This document shows, in pieces, positions 1-7,995 of a stretch of DNA of 31,072 nucleotides. Positions within the stretch are counted from its first letter, which is position 1; every line of letters starts with the position of its first letter. The stretch lies in NCBI GenBank assembly GCA_964611585.1, contig CAZTAK010000034.1, positions 1 through 31,072 on the forward strand. Direction: 5' to 3'. Made by a program: the position numbers and the translations under genes. Below the pieces are notes generated by a model, which was not told where the DNA came from, ran no database searches, and saw only the letters and a list, made by a program, of their open reading frames with translations. Source of the DNA: CAZTAK01 sp964611585. Lineage in GTDB: Bacteria; Pseudomonadota; Alphaproteobacteria; SHVP01.

Positions 1-2
1 AC

Positions 3-398
3 CACGGCACCCAGCAGATCAACCAGGGCCAGATGGACCGCTGGAACATCGTCGCTACCCTCAATTACCTGCCGCACGACGCCGAGGTCGAAATCGTGCT
101 CGCGAACGCGCCGAACTACGACACCAAGAAGGGGCGCGAGAGGGTCAGCATGATGGTCCGGGTCGCCGACCTGACCCGCTCTGGATTCATGAACGGCGAC
201 ATCTCCACGGTTATGTCGCCTCGCACCGTTATCACCTGGGCCGAGAACACCGACATATTCGGCGATCTCAACTTCGCCTTCCGCGTCACGTTCCTCAACA
301 AGTGTGACGAGATCGAGCGGCCGGCGATCGCCGAGTATTTCCAGCGCTGTTTCGGCGAGGACCTTCCCGAGGCCCCAGCCGAAGGCAAGACCGAGTGA
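3..398 (+). CDS. cobS: Cobaltochelatase subunit CobS, C-terminal part
   Basis: The reading frame is open from the first bases of the window and ends in TGA at 396-398, so the N-terminus lies outside; 131 residues are visible. They read HGTQQINQGQMDRW, then NYLPHD, then TRSGFMNGDISTVMSPRTV, which is characteristic of the C-terminal half of the CobS AAA+ ATPase; the Walker motifs must lie upstream. CobS forms ring complexes with CobT and drives ATP-dependent cobalt insertion into hydrogenobyrinic acid a,c-diamide by CobN in the aerobic cobalamin pathway (family knowledge). The ATG at 33 is internal and is not the start. cobT begins 9 bases after the stop, so the two are one operon. Confidence 0.93.
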   Translation, partial: HGTQQINQGQMDRWNIVATLNYLPHDAEVEIVLANAPNYDTKKGRERVSMMVRVADLTRSGFMNGDISTVMSPRTVITWAENTDIFGDLNFAFRVTFLNKCDEIERPAIAEYFQRCFGEDLPEAPAEGKTE

Positions 399-407
399 CC
401 GGGGCCC

Positions 408-2255
408 GTGAGCGAGGCCCGCACTCCTGCTGAAATCTTCAAGCGTGCGCTGTCGGCGGCGACGCGGGCAGTCGCGCGCGATCCCCGGCTGACGGTATCG
501 TTCGGCGTCGAAGCCTCGGGCCTCAAGGGGCATGAGGCGCATCTACCCTCGCCCTCGCGCGACTTGCCGCCCGGCGAAGTCAGCGAAATTCGCGGCACCG
601 CCGATTCACTCGCCCTTCAGATCCGCCACCACGACCGCCGCCTGCACACCACCTTCACTCCCGCCAACGCCATCGCCAAGTCGGTGTACGACGCGGCTGA
701 ACTGGCCCGCGTCGAGGCGCTTGGGTCGATTCGCATGAGAGGAGTGGCGCACAACCTCGCCGCCGCACTGGGTCAACTGTGCGAACGCGCGGGCTACCCG
801 GCGCTCACCGACAAGTCCGAGGCGCCGATCGCGGACGCGGTGCGGCTTTTGGTGCGCGAACACCTGACCGGCCAGGCGCCGCCCCCCTCGGCGCGCGCGC
901 TGGTGAACCTTTGGCGCGCAACGATAGAAGAAAAGGCCGGCGACGATCTCAACGCGTTGGCCGCCAACATGACCGACCAGAGCGCTTTCCTGCGCCTGTC
1001 GCGGCAGATGATCGCCCACCTCGACCTCGCCGACGATACGGAGCTGGAACCCGATCCCGACGATGCCGAAACCGGCGACGACGCCGATGCCGAAATGGAG
1101 AATCAGGGCGAAAGCGACGACGGCCAGGGCGAGGCGACGGGCGCTTTTTCGAGCCTGAGCGACGACGCCGGCGAGGGCGACATCGACGATATCGGCGAAA
1201 GCGAGGCCGGCGACGGTGCCGACGCACGGCCGCGCGACATGGGTGCCGACGGCGAGCCCGGCGGGCGCCCCGAACATTGGCCCGAGTTTGCCCGCAACCG
1301 CAGCGATCCGCCCTACTGCGCCTACGCCACCGAGTTCGACGAAACCGTCAAGGCGACGGAACTCTGCAATGCCGAAGAGCTCGCGCGCCTTCGCCGCCAC
1401 CTCGACCAGCAGCTTCAATACCTGCAAGGAACGGTGGCGCGACTCGCCAACCGCCTGCAACGCCGTCTGTTGGCGAAACAACAGCGCAGTTGGGAATTCG
1501 ATCTCGAGGAGGGGTTACTGGATTCGGCGCGGCTCGCGCGCGTCGTCGTCAACCCGATGCATTCGCTCTCGTACAAACAGGAACGCGAAACCGATTTCCG
1601 CGACACCGTGGTGACGTTGCTTATCGACAATTCGGGCTCGATGCGCGGGCGGCCGGTAACGGTGGCGGCGATGTGCGCCGATATTCTTGCCCGCACGCTC
1701 GAGCGCTGCGGCGTCAATTCGGAAATTCTCGGCTTCACGACCGTGGCGTGGAAGGGCGGGCGATCGCGCGAACGCTGGCTGTCGGCGGGCAAGCACCGCA
1801 ACCCCGGCCGTCTCAACGATCTGCGCCACATTATTTACAAGTCCGCCGACGAACCGTGGCGGCGCGCCCGCAAGAGTCTCGGCCTTATGCTGCGCGAAGG
1901 GCTTCTGAAAGAAAACATCGACGGCGAGGCGCTGCTGTGGGCGCACAGCCGCCTGCTGGCGCGGCCCGAACAGCGCCGCATCCTGATGGTCATTTCCGAC
2001 GGCGCGCCGATCGACGATTCGACCCTCTCGGTCAACCCCGGCAACTACCTCGACCGCCATTTGCGCGACGCCATCCAGTGGATCGAAACCTATTCGCCGG
2101 CCGAACTGATCGCCATCGGCATCGGCCACGACGTTAACCGCTATTACCGCCGCGCCGTGACGATTGTTGACGCCGAGCAATTGGGCGGGGCGATGACCGA
2201 TCAGCTCGCCGCGCTGTTCGACGAAATGAGCACGCGCCGCCAGCGCTTGCATTAG
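408..2255 (+). CDS. cobT: Cobaltochelatase subunit CobT
   Basis: Full-length, 615 residues, with a GTG start at 408, nine bases after cobS. The N-terminal third matches the CobT type; residues about 205-285 form a highly acidic Asp/Glu/Gly linker; the C-terminal part is a von Willebrand A domain with the MIDAS motif D407-N-S-G-S411, preceded by VVTLLI. CobT is the VWA partner of the CobS AAA+ ring and couples ATP hydrolysis to cobalt insertion by CobN (family knowledge). cobN is not in the window. The second visible MIDAS-type segment, MVISDGAPIDDS near residues 525-536, fits the fold. The long open frames overlapping it in other phases are shadows caused by GC-rich codon use. Confidence 0.95.
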   Translation: MSEARTPAEIFKRALSAATRAVARDPRLTVSFGVEASGLKGHEAHLPSPSRDLPPGEVSEIRGTADSLALQIRHHDRRLHTTFTPANAIAKSVYDAAELARVEALGSIRMRGVAHNLAAALGQLCERAGYPALTDKSEAPIADAVRLLVREHLTGQAPPPSARALVNLWRATIEEKAGDDLNALAANMTDQSAFLRLSRQMIAHLDLADDTELEPDPDDAETGDDADAEMENQGESDDGQGEATGAFSSLSDDAGEGDIDDIGESEAGDGADARPRDMGADGEPGGRPEHWPEFARNRSDPPYCAYATEFDETVKATELCNAEELARLRRHLDQQLQYLQGTVARLANRLQRRLLAKQQRSWEFDLEEGLLDSARLARVVVNPMHSLSYKQERETDFRDTVVTLLIDNSGSMRGRPVTVAAMCADILARTLERCGVNSEILGFTTVAWKGGRSRERWLSAGKHRNPGRLNDLRHIIYKSADEPWRRARKSLGLMLREGLLKENIDGEALLWAHSRLLARPEQRRILMVISDGAPIDDSTLSVNPGNYLDRHLRDAIQWIETYSPAELIAIGIGHDVNRYYRRAVTIVDAEQLGGAMTDQLAALFDEMSTRRQRLH

Positions 2256-2261
2256 ACCAGC

Positions 2262-2303
2262 ATCCGTTCAGGTGGAATCGCTTTCAGCGATACCTGAACG
2301 GAT
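2262..2303. repeat. Long perfect hairpin downstream of cobT
   Basis: Twelve-base arms ATCCGTTCAGGT (2262-2273) and ACCTGAACGGAT (2292-2303) are perfectly complementary. Inside them a second pair, ATCGCT and AGCGAT, closes on TTC. The whole element is a 42-base cruciform-capable palindrome starting seven bases after the cobT stop. There is no T-run directly behind it, so it is not a classic intrinsic terminator. It resembles the palindromic intergenic elements common in alphaproteobacterial genomes, but only one full copy is in this window. Confidence 0.7.
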
Positions 2304-2309
2304 AAAGCT

Positions 2310-2334
2310 GCTCTAACTTCTTGAAAAGTAGAGC
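2310..2334. repeat. Second small hairpin after cobT
   Basis: GCTCTA (2310-2315) and TAGAGC (2329-2334) form an inverted repeat, extended inside by ACTT and AAGT with one bulged base. It follows the large palindrome by six bases and may be part of the same intergenic element. The rest of the spacer, 2335-2714, holds a short dyad (CGAACCG/CGGTTCG near 2350-2370) and no gene I can support. Confidence 0.5.
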
Positions 2335-2714
2335 AATTATATCCAAAGTGCTCGAACCGCGCCGGTTCGATCCCTGCGGATACTACTCTAGCGGCGCTCG
2401 GCGATCCTGTCGGGCGACGCCTGGGGTGCTCGGGCGCGGCACCCTGACGTTTTCGGATCGAAACCCGAGCGTCAGGCCTCGGCTGGCACTCCCCAATGCC
2501 GGTCGAGCGCCTTCGGATGGCGGTGCAGTATTTCTGCTGTGTCGCGAAGATCGGCGCCGAAGCGAAACATCGATATTCAAACCAAGGCCGCACGCCGGAT
2601 CGTCGCCGGATGGCACCCACGCGACGGCGTGGCGCCGCACCGGAAGGCCGGCGAAACAAGGCGCCGCCGGCCGGCCATTTCGGCTGTTTTGGCGCATCAA
2701 GGCGCGCCGCGCGG

Positions 2715-2924
2715 TCAGTAGCCGCACTCGATGAACCCGTCGTCGTAGGACACGCAGTCTTCTTCGACAATGCGCCAGATGAAATCGACGAGGTCGCCAG
2801 AATTTCTCGGATAGGCCGGTTCGTGATCGGCGGCGACCGGGCTTGGCGCCAGTACATAAAGCACCACCATCGTCCACAGCCCGGCGGCGACCACAGCAAG
2901 CAGCATTCGATCCAAAGTCTTCAT
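2715..2924 (-). CDS. Small membrane-anchored protein, paralogue 1 (69 aa)
   Basis: A 69-residue protein whose ATG at 2924 lies eight bases behind a strong GGAGGAGG ribosome site; a longer in-frame start at 2987 has no such site. Residues about 7-27 are hydrophobic (LLAVVAAGLW...VLYVL), giving a signal or anchor with the rest outside the cytoplasm. The C-terminal tail has two cysteines (C57 and C67) in a DC...C-x-Y pattern that could form a disulfide. It aligns without gaps, and with equal length, to the gene at 3103-3312 (36 of 69 identical by hand). I do not recognise the family and propose no function. Confidence 0.75.
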   Translation of the reverse strand: MKTLDRMLLAVVAAGLWTMVVLYVLAPSPVAADHEPAYPRNSGDLVDFIWRIVEEDCVSYDDGFIECGY

Positions 2925-3102
2925 GATGTGTCCTCCTCCGGTAGGGTCCGCCGGCAAGCCGCGCGGATCATTTGGAGCAGACGGCAACGCCGCCCCCGAA
3001 GGAAAACTAGCATTAACACGCCCTCCCGCCCTGCCCGGCGTGGACGCCTCTGCGGCGGCGCACGGGTCCGGGCGGCCTTGCCCGGCCAGAACGCCGCAAC
3101 GC

Positions 3103-3312
3103 CTAGTAGCTGCAAATGATCTTGCCGTCGTTCATCGCGAAGCAGTCGGTTTCGACCACGCTCCAGATGAACCACTCAAGATCCTCGATGGATTCGGGAT
3201 AGCCGAGCGGTTGATGGGCCGTGACAGGTTGCGGCGAAAACGCATAGAGCGCAACCGCGGTCCACAAGCCGGCGGCAATAACCCCCAGCAAGATCCGGTC
3301 GATCGCTTTCAT
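3103..3312 (-). CDS. Small membrane-anchored protein, paralogue 2 (69 aa)
   Basis: Second copy of the 69-residue family, read in the same direction and 178 bases upstream of its paralogue. The ATG at 3312 is preceded by GAAAGGGG. It starts MKAIDRILLGVIAAGLW, has one hydrophobic segment at about 7-27, and ends DC...C-S-Y with C57 and C67 conserved. The best-kept parts are the MK..DR start, the AAGLWT membrane stretch, the F-I-W at 48-50 and the cysteine tail. Conservation of the reading frame and ends between two diverged copies is the main evidence that both are real genes. Function unknown. Confidence 0.75.
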   Translation of the reverse strand: MKAIDRILLGVIAAGLWTAVALYAFSPQPVTAHQPLGYPESIEDLEWFIWSVVETDCFAMNDGKIICSY

Positions 3313-3664
3313 GGCGTCCCCTTTCTCGGGCGGTCTCATGATCCCTATTCCGGTTCGTGCCGGTGCGCACGACCCGAATAAGGCGTCGGCGCCCGGTGAC
3401 GACCGTTCGCTTTCTCAAATGTCGTGACCCGGGCGGCAACCGGCAACGCAAAACGGGCGCCCGCGCGCGCGGCAAGTTGCCGCATGGCGGGCAGCGGGCG
3501 GCGGCCCAATACTTCAGGGGCAGGAGGGTATCGCCGCTCCGACGGCAAATGCGGTATGTCCCTATCCCAATCCAGCGCCGATCCGGGTGGCGGCGCGGCT
3601 ACCGGTCCGGATGATCGGACGCGCCCGCCCGCCGCGGTGACACGCAGACGACAGGAGTTTCGAC
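3313..3664. other. Spacer between divergent genes
   Basis: This 352-base spacer separates the small minus-strand protein from the plus-strand DUF411 gene. It must hold both promoters, but I see no convincing -35/-10 pair and no supported gene. Confidence 0.4.
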
Positions 3665-4225
3665 ATGACCTCCAACCCCCCCTCAGGCAAATCCCCCAGG
3701 GGCCAACCGCGTTCGGACCGGAGTCGATCCGGCGGCGCTGAACTCGATTTACGGGGCCGCACCCGCCGCCGCGTGATCTGGGGCGTCGGCGCCGTCGCGG
3801 GCGGGGTCCTGGTTGGCTGGGCGTCCGGCGTGTTCCGGTCCGATTCCGCCAGCGCCGCCCTCATTACCGTTTACCGCGATCCCAATTGCGGTTGCTGCCA
3901 TGTCTGGGCGGACATCCTCGGGCGGAACGGATTCGATGTGCGGATCAAGAATGTGGACGACGTCATTGCCATCAAGAAACGCGAGGGCGTTCCCCTTGAA
4001 TTGGCCTCATGCCATACGGCGCTGGTCGATGGCTACGCCATCGAGGGCCATGTGCCGGTCGAAAGCGTGAAGCGGCTGCTGGCGGAGCGGCCCGCGGTGG
4101 GCGGTATCGCGGTGCCGGGAATGCCGGCAGGATCACCCGGCATGAGCGGACGGCGGACCGAGCCGCTTGAAGTCATCGCGTTTTCGAGAGAGGGCACCAT
4201 GACCCTGTTCGACCGCTTCGACTAG
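3665..4225 (+). CDS. DUF411 metal-binding protein, exported or anchored
   Basis: 186 residues; the ATG follows AGGAG by seven bases. A basic N-terminal region with RTRRRVIWG (residues 32-40) and a hydrophobic run to about 55 looks like a long Tat-like signal or anchor. The DUF411 core begins at LITVYRDPNCGCCHVW: Cys75, Cys77 and Cys78 form the C-x-C-C site, followed by SCHTALVDGYAIEGHVP (Cys116, His117, His129) and GIAVPGMPAGSPGM. DUF411 proteins are associated with copper binding or resistance (family knowledge). No copper pump or oxidase is adjacent, so the role here is inferred from family only. An ArsR-type or CopR regulator is not next to it. Confidence 0.85.
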   Translation: MTSNPPSGKSPRGQPRSDRSRSGGAELDLRGRTRRRVIWGVGAVAGGVLVGWASGVFRSDSASAALITVYRDPNCGCCHVWADILGRNGFDVRIKNVDDVIAIKKREGVPLELASCHTALVDGYAIEGHVPVESVKRLLAERPAVGGIAVPGMPAGSPGMSGRRTEPLEVIAFSREGTMTLFDRFD

Positions 4226-4376
4226 ACCCGGTCGCCAAGCCGCGGGCGTGGCGCCGCGTTACGAACCGGGGGCTTCCGCAGCTGCATGAGCGAGCTGCGC
4301 GGTCGCGTCGTCAGCCGGAAAAAGGTCTCGATCCTAAGTTCCTGAACCGTCACGTCCTGCGGCGTGCCGAAACTGG

Positions 4377-4487
4377 TCATGGCGGTGAACCAGGCCTGGC
4401 GCACGCCTGGCGCAATAACGGATCGGCCAGGATTGCCGATAGCGGCAACGCCGCCGCGGCCTTCAAAAATGTCCGTCTCGCGTACAT
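4377..4487 (-). pseudogene. Remnant with Tat-like signal sequence
   Basis: On the minus strand an ATG at 4487 opens a 36-codon frame beginning MYARRTFLKAAAALPLSAIL and ending in TGA at 4377. The RRTFLK box followed by an Ala/Leu stretch is a textbook Tat signal and is unlikely to arise by chance. No exported domain follows in this frame. Downstream, two other frames hold short protein-like pieces (VTVQELRIETFF, then PADDATAQLAHAAAEAPGS before a TAA near 4255), suggesting a gene that lost its middle and shifted frame. Similar signal sequences occur on exported alpha/beta hydrolases of the dienelactone hydrolase type, but identity cannot be settled here. This occupies most of the 4226-4522 spacer. 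Confidence 0.4.
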
Positions 4488-4522
4488 GATGGTTCGCCCC
4501 CGACGGGGAAACGCAGATCGTT

Positions 4523-5599
4523 ATGGCGCAGATCGTTTCGGCAATGGCACAATCTCGACTATCGCAATTCATGAAGCATTCGCGGCGCCGTCCTTTTCCA
4601 CATTGGCGTGAGGCGGTGACCCGGCGGGCGGCGCCGATAATGGCGGCGGTGGCTTTGGTGGCGGCAGCTTTGACGCTGCCCGTGCCGGGCGCGACGGCGG
4701 AACCGGTGAGGGTCGCGACAACGCCCGTCGCGCTCGCCGAATCCGGCGAGGACGCCGCCAGTGCCGAGGCGCGGCTCGGGCCCTTGAGGTTCCTGGGTGG
4801 TCTTGAACTGACCTCGCCCGATGCACGTTTCGGCGGTTGGTCGGGATTGGAGGTAACGGGTTCGCGCCTGATTTCCGTTTCGGATAGGGGCCAATGGCTG
4901 AGCGCAACGGTGCGGTTCGACGCCCAAGGCCGCCTCGCCGGACTGTCGCAGGCGCAGATGTTTCCGGTTCTCGGCGACGAGCGCGACGTCTTGCGCGCCA
5001 ACAGCCTGCGGGATGCGGAATCGATCGCCCGCGACGGGGCGCACCTGTTCGTCGCCTTCGAACGCCGCCATCGAATCCGCCGCTACGCCGGTGTCGAGGC
5101 CGCAGGGCTCATTCTGCAACCCCTGCCCGGCCTTGCGGCGGCACCCTACAATGGCGGGATCGAGGCGCTGACTGCGCTTGCGCCCGGGCGGCTGTTTGCG
5201 GTGGCCGAGGAACTTGCCGACGAAACCGGCGCCTGGCGCGCCTGGATCGTCGAAGACGGCGCGCGCCAGACATTGACGGTGTCGGGTGAGACCCGCTTCA
5301 AGCCGGTCGGCCTCGCGACGCTGCCGTCCGGGGATCTTTTGTTGCTGGAACGCCGGTTTTCACCGCTCGCCGGGTTCGGCGGGCGCATCCGCCGCGTCGC
5401 CTTAGCCGATGTCATGCCCGGCGCCCGGGTCGAGCCTGCCGAGGTCGCGCGCCTGAGCCCGCCCGCAATCGCCGACAATTACGAAGGCATCGCGGTGGCG
5501 CACGCAGACGGGCGCACGCTGGTGTTCGTCATTTCGGACGACAACTTCAGCATCTTCCAGCGCACCCTGCTACTCGCCTTCGAATGGACCGGCGATTGA
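4523..5599 (+). CDS. Secreted esterase-like phytase family protein
   Basis: 358 residues. A basic stretch (about 19-36) and hydrophobic segment 37-53 ending PGATA-E look like a signal peptide, cleaved near residue 59. The start is uncertain: ATGs at 4523, 4547 and 4571 are all possible, none with a good ribosome site, and the last would leave the most normal signal peptide. The body carries the pattern of the esterase-like activity of phytase family: LGGLELTSPDARFGGWSGLEV, RDAESIARDG, NGGIEALTAL, and C-terminal NYEGIAVAHADG with ISDDNFS. Members are beta-propeller-like periplasmic hydrolases of uncertain substrate (family knowledge). It stands alone, convergent with upp. Confidence 0.8.
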   Translation: MAQIVSAMAQSRLSQFMKHSRRRPFPHWREAVTRRAAPIMAAVALVAAALTLPVPGATAEPVRVATTPVALAESGEDAASAEARLGPLRFLGGLELTSPDARFGGWSGLEVTGSRLISVSDRGQWLSATVRFDAQGRLAGLSQAQMFPVLGDERDVLRANSLRDAESIARDGAHLFVAFERRHRIRRYAGVEAAGLILQPLPGLAAAPYNGGIEALTALAPGRLFAVAEELADETGAWRAWIVEDGARQTLTVSGETRFKPVGLATLPSGDLLLLERRFSPLAGFGGRIRRVALADVMPGARVEPAEVARLSPPAIADNYEGIAVAHADGRTLVFVISDDNFSIFQRTLLLAFEWTGD

Positions 5600-5625
5600 C
5601 GCCTCTCTAGCGCCGCGGTCCGTAG

Positions 5626-6273
5626 TCAGGCGGTGCCGAACAGCCGGTCGCCGGCATCGCCCAGGCCCGGCACGATGTAGGCTTTTTCGTTGAGGTGGCT
5701 GTCGAGCGCCGCGACATAGAGCGGTACGTCCGGGTGCGCCGCCTCGACCTTGGCGACCCCTTCGGGTGCCGCCACCAGCGCCAGAAACCGGATGTCCTTG
5801 TCGGCAACGCCGGCCGCATTCAGCACGTTGATCGCGTGAATCCCCGAATTGGCCGTCGCCAGCATCGGATCGACCAGAATGAACATCCGCCCCTCGATCT
5901 CAGGAAGTTTTACCAGGTACTCGACCGCCTCTTTGGTCTTGGGGTCGCGGTAGACGCCGATGTGCCCGACCCGCGCCGAGGGCATCAGTTCCATCAGCCC
6001 GTCGGCCATGCCGAGACCGGCGCGCAGGATCGGCACGATCGCCACCTTTTTGCCGGCGATGAACCGGCCCTCGGTGGCGGCGACCGGGGTTTCGATGGGT
6101 TCGGCCCGGGTCGGCATCAGCCGCGTGATCTCGTAACCCATTAGCAACGAGATTACCCGCAGCAAGGCCCGGAAATCCTTGGTCGGCGTGCGTTTATCGC
6201 GCATCAGGCTGAGTTTATGCGCGATCAGGGGGTGGTCGATGATGTGGAGGTTCTTGAAGTCGTGTTTTGCCAT
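5626..6273 (-). CDS. upp: Uracil phosphoribosyltransferase
   Basis: 215 residues from the ATG at 6273 (MAKHDFKNL); the frame extends upstream but family length (about 208-215) and the N-terminus support this start. It converts uracil and PRPP to UMP in pyrimidine salvage. The PRPP-binding loop ILVDPMLATANSG lies at residues 132-144, VPILRAGLGM at 80-89, and the C-terminus GDAGDRLFGT is typical of the uracil-binding end. The usual PMLATGGS is here PMLATANS, a conservative variant. The gene is monocistronic, convergent with the phytase-family gene and divergent from the transporter at 6421. Confidence 0.95.
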   Translation of the reverse strand: MAKHDFKNLHIIDHPLIAHKLSLMRDKRTPTKDFRALLRVISLLMGYEITRLMPTRAEPIETPVAATEGRFIAGKKVAIVPILRAGLGMADGLMELMPSARVGHIGVYRDPKTKEAVEYLVKLPEIEGRMFILVDPMLATANSGIHAINVLNAAGVADKDIRFLALVAAPEGVAKVEAAHPDVPLYVAALDSHLNEKAYIVPGLGDAGDRLFGTA

Positions 6274-6420
6274 CTGGGTTTCGCCCCTCGTTGTTTCGGC
6301 GCAGCATAACGGGGCGTAGGCACGGCGCAACCACTTGGGCGGTGCCGGCCACCCAGCCGCTTGCGCCGATGCAGCGGCCGTGGTTTTGTCCCGCGGGTCT
6401 TAAACCGCACGAGGAAAAGC

Positions 6421-7092
6421 ATGCGCGTCTCCGGGTTGTTTCTGACGGTGGTGGCGGTGTTCATCGCCGCCCTGATCGGCGCCAATATCATCGCCGTCAA
6501 GATGATCGAGGTCGGCGGTCAGATTTTGCCGGCGGCGATCATCATCTTTCCGGTGAGCTATATCGTCGGCGATGTCCTGACCGAGGTGTACGGCTACAGC
6601 CAGGCGCGGCGGGTGATATGGCTCGGATTTCTCGCCAACCTGATCGTCGTGGCGGCGATCTGGATTGGCGGTCTGCTACCGGCAGCCGGGTTCTGGGACG
6701 GACAGGAGGCCTATCAGAGCATCCTCGGCTTGGTGCCCCGCATCGTCGCGGCCTCGTTCGTCGCTTATCTGGTGGGCGAATTCGCCAACGCCTATGTGCT
6801 CGCCAAAATGAAAGTCGCCACCGAAGGCCGCCACCTGTGGGCGCGCACCATCGGCTCGACCCTGATCGGGCAGGGGCTCGATTCGACCGTGTTCATCGTC
6901 CTCGCCTTTGCCGGCGGGCTGCCGCCGGGCACGCTGGTGACGACAGTCATTACGCAATGGCTGGTGAAATCGGCCTACGAGGCGCTGGCAACGCCCGTGA
7001 CCTATGCCGTGGTCGGCTTCCTCAAGCGCCGCGAAGGGCTCGACGCCTACGACCGCGAGACGCGCTTCAACCCGCTGACGCTCTCGGACTGA
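6421..7092 (+). CDS. Queuosine precursor transporter (YhhQ/VUT family)
   Basis: 223 residues from the ATG at 6421, behind GAGGAAAAGC. The protein is almost entirely hydrophobic, with about six membrane segments (for example 4-24, 37-55, 65-85, 105-125). Family marks are GANIIAVKMI near the N-terminus, FPVSYIVGDVLTEVYGY at about 47-63, and GSTLIGQGLDSTVFI. Proteins of this type import queuosine precursors such as preQ0 or preQ1 for tRNA modification (established for E. coli YhhQ). No queuosine biosynthesis gene is nearby. It is divergent from upp. Confidence 0.85.
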   Translation: MRVSGLFLTVVAVFIAALIGANIIAVKMIEVGGQILPAAIIIFPVSYIVGDVLTEVYGYSQARRVIWLGFLANLIVVAAIWIGGLLPAAGFWDGQEAYQSILGLVPRIVAASFVAYLVGEFANAYVLAKMKVATEGRHLWARTIGSTLIGQGLDSTVFIVLAFAGGLPPGTLVTTVITQWLVKSAYEALATPVTYAVVGFLKRREGLDAYDRETRFNPLTLSD

Positions 7093-7159
7093 GAGGCGAG
7101 TGAGAGGCCCCTCCCGCCAGGACCCCGGCCCGGCGCGAACAAGGACGGCATCCGGACAC

Positions 7160-7183
7160 AAAAAAGGCCCGCACGTGCGGGCC
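7160..7183 (-). terminator. Intrinsic terminator of rpmB
   Basis: On the minus strand GGCCCGCAC and GTGCGGGCC form a perfect nine-base self-complementary stem (7166-7183) followed by six T (7160-7165). It lies 25 bases after the rpmB stop and fits a rho-independent terminator for that gene. Confidence 0.85.
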
Positions 7184-7208
7184 GCTTCGGAATCGCCGGG
7201 AAACCGGA

Positions 7209-7505
7209 CTAGCTTGCCGCCCGCGCCTCGATCGCCCTGGCAATGGAGCGCTTGATCCGGCGGGCGCGCAAGGATAGCTGCGAATCCTTGGCCTTGAGGA
7301 GAAACTTGTCGAGGCCGCCGATATGATCGACCGATCGCTGGGCGTGGCGCGATATCCGGAGCCGCACCGGGCGGCCGAGCGCATCCGAGAGCAGCGATAC
7401 CTGTTGCAGATTAGGCAAATAGCGCCGCCGCGACCTGTTATTGGCGTGGCTCACGTTGTTGCCGGTGAGCACGCCTTTTCCGGAGAGTTCGCAGCGTCTG
7501 GCCAT
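7209..7505 (-). CDS. rpmB: 50S ribosomal protein L28
   Basis: 98 residues, start ATG at 7505 with AGAGGA nine bases upstream. The sequence begins MARRCELSGKGVLTGNNVSHANN and continues RRRYLPNLQ, typical of alphaproteobacterial L28, a component of the large ribosomal subunit near the exit-tunnel side. The C-terminus is rich in Arg and Ala. It is monocistronic with its own promoter and terminator. Confidence 0.97.
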   Translation of the reverse strand: MARRCELSGKGVLTGNNVSHANNRSRRRYLPNLQQVSLLSDALGRPVRLRISRHAQRSVDHIGGLDKFLLKAKDSQLSLRARRIKRSIARAIEARAAS

Positions 7506-7543
7506 GGTTCCAATCCTCTCCCGGGGTCGCGCCCGGGCCGCGC

Positions 7544-7574
7544 TTTATAGCCCAAGGGGGCGGGCCGAAGTCAA
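7544..7574 (-). promoter_or_regulatory. Probable rpmB promoter
   Basis: On the minus strand TTGACT (7569-7574) and TATAAA (7544-7549) are 19 bases apart; reading the -10 one or two bases upstream gives 17-18. The implied transcript starts about 30 bases before the rpmB ATG. Both boxes are near consensus in otherwise GC-rich DNA. Confidence 0.6.
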
Positions 7575-7708
7575 GAGCCGTCACGGCCGCGCCGGGGCCC
7601 GCAGCGGTTCACGCCAAAGGTCTGGGAACGCGGGCGTGCCGCCCGTCGCGGTGAGCGCGGAGACGAGCCCCGAAGACGCTGCCTTGCCCCGACGAACCGC
7701 CGCAGCAT

Positions 7709-7918
7709 AGTCTCGGGCGGAGAGGGCCCGTAGCGCCCCGCGGCGCGCCCCTTGGCACCCCGGNNNNNNNNNNNNNNNNNNNNNNNNNNNNNNNNNNNNN
7801 NNNNNNNNNNNNNNNNNNNNNNNNNNNNNNNNNNNNNNNNNNNNNNNNNNNNNNNNNNNNNNNAGTCTCGGGCGGAGAGGGCCCGTAGCGCCCCGCGGCG
7901 CGCCCCTTGGCACCCCGG
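7709..7918. other. Assembly gap flanked by an identical 55-base sequence
   Basis: Bases 7764-7863 are 100 N. The 55 bases before the gap (7709-7763) and the 55 after it (7864-7918) are identical. A round 100-N gap is a scaffolding placeholder, and an exact 55-base overlap matches a common assembly k-mer length. The simplest reading is two contigs that overlap and were not merged. A real tandem repeat collapsed by the assembler is the alternative. The flanks 7575-7708 and 7919-7995 hold no gene I can support. Confidence 0.9.
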
Positions 7919-7995
7919 GCCGGAAATCAACCTCTGGGTCCGGTCTGACGCCGCGCCCGTCACCGGAAATTTCCTTCGCCAAGGAGCGAGAACGC

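Noticed and set aside
779..2137. 452-residue open frame inside cobT
   Set aside because: It is the +2 phase of cobT, Arg/Pro-rich as expected for a shadow in GC-rich coding DNA.
2252..2899. 215-residue minus-strand frame after cobT
   Set aside because: It covers the palindrome and overlaps the well-supported 69-residue gene in another phase; no recognisable domain.
4222..5001. 259-residue minus-strand frame opposite the phytase-family gene
   Set aside because: The upstream half is antisense to a clear signal-peptide protein; only the 4226-4500 part has a separate explanation as a gene remnant.
6361..6420. Possible preQ1-type pseudoknot before the queuosine precursor transporter (GCGG/CCGC stem, loop CGTG against CACG, then GAGGA)
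   Set aside because: A pairing scheme can be drawn, but the conserved A-rich tail and loop bases of known preQ1 riboswitches do not line up by eye; a covariance model search would be decisive.
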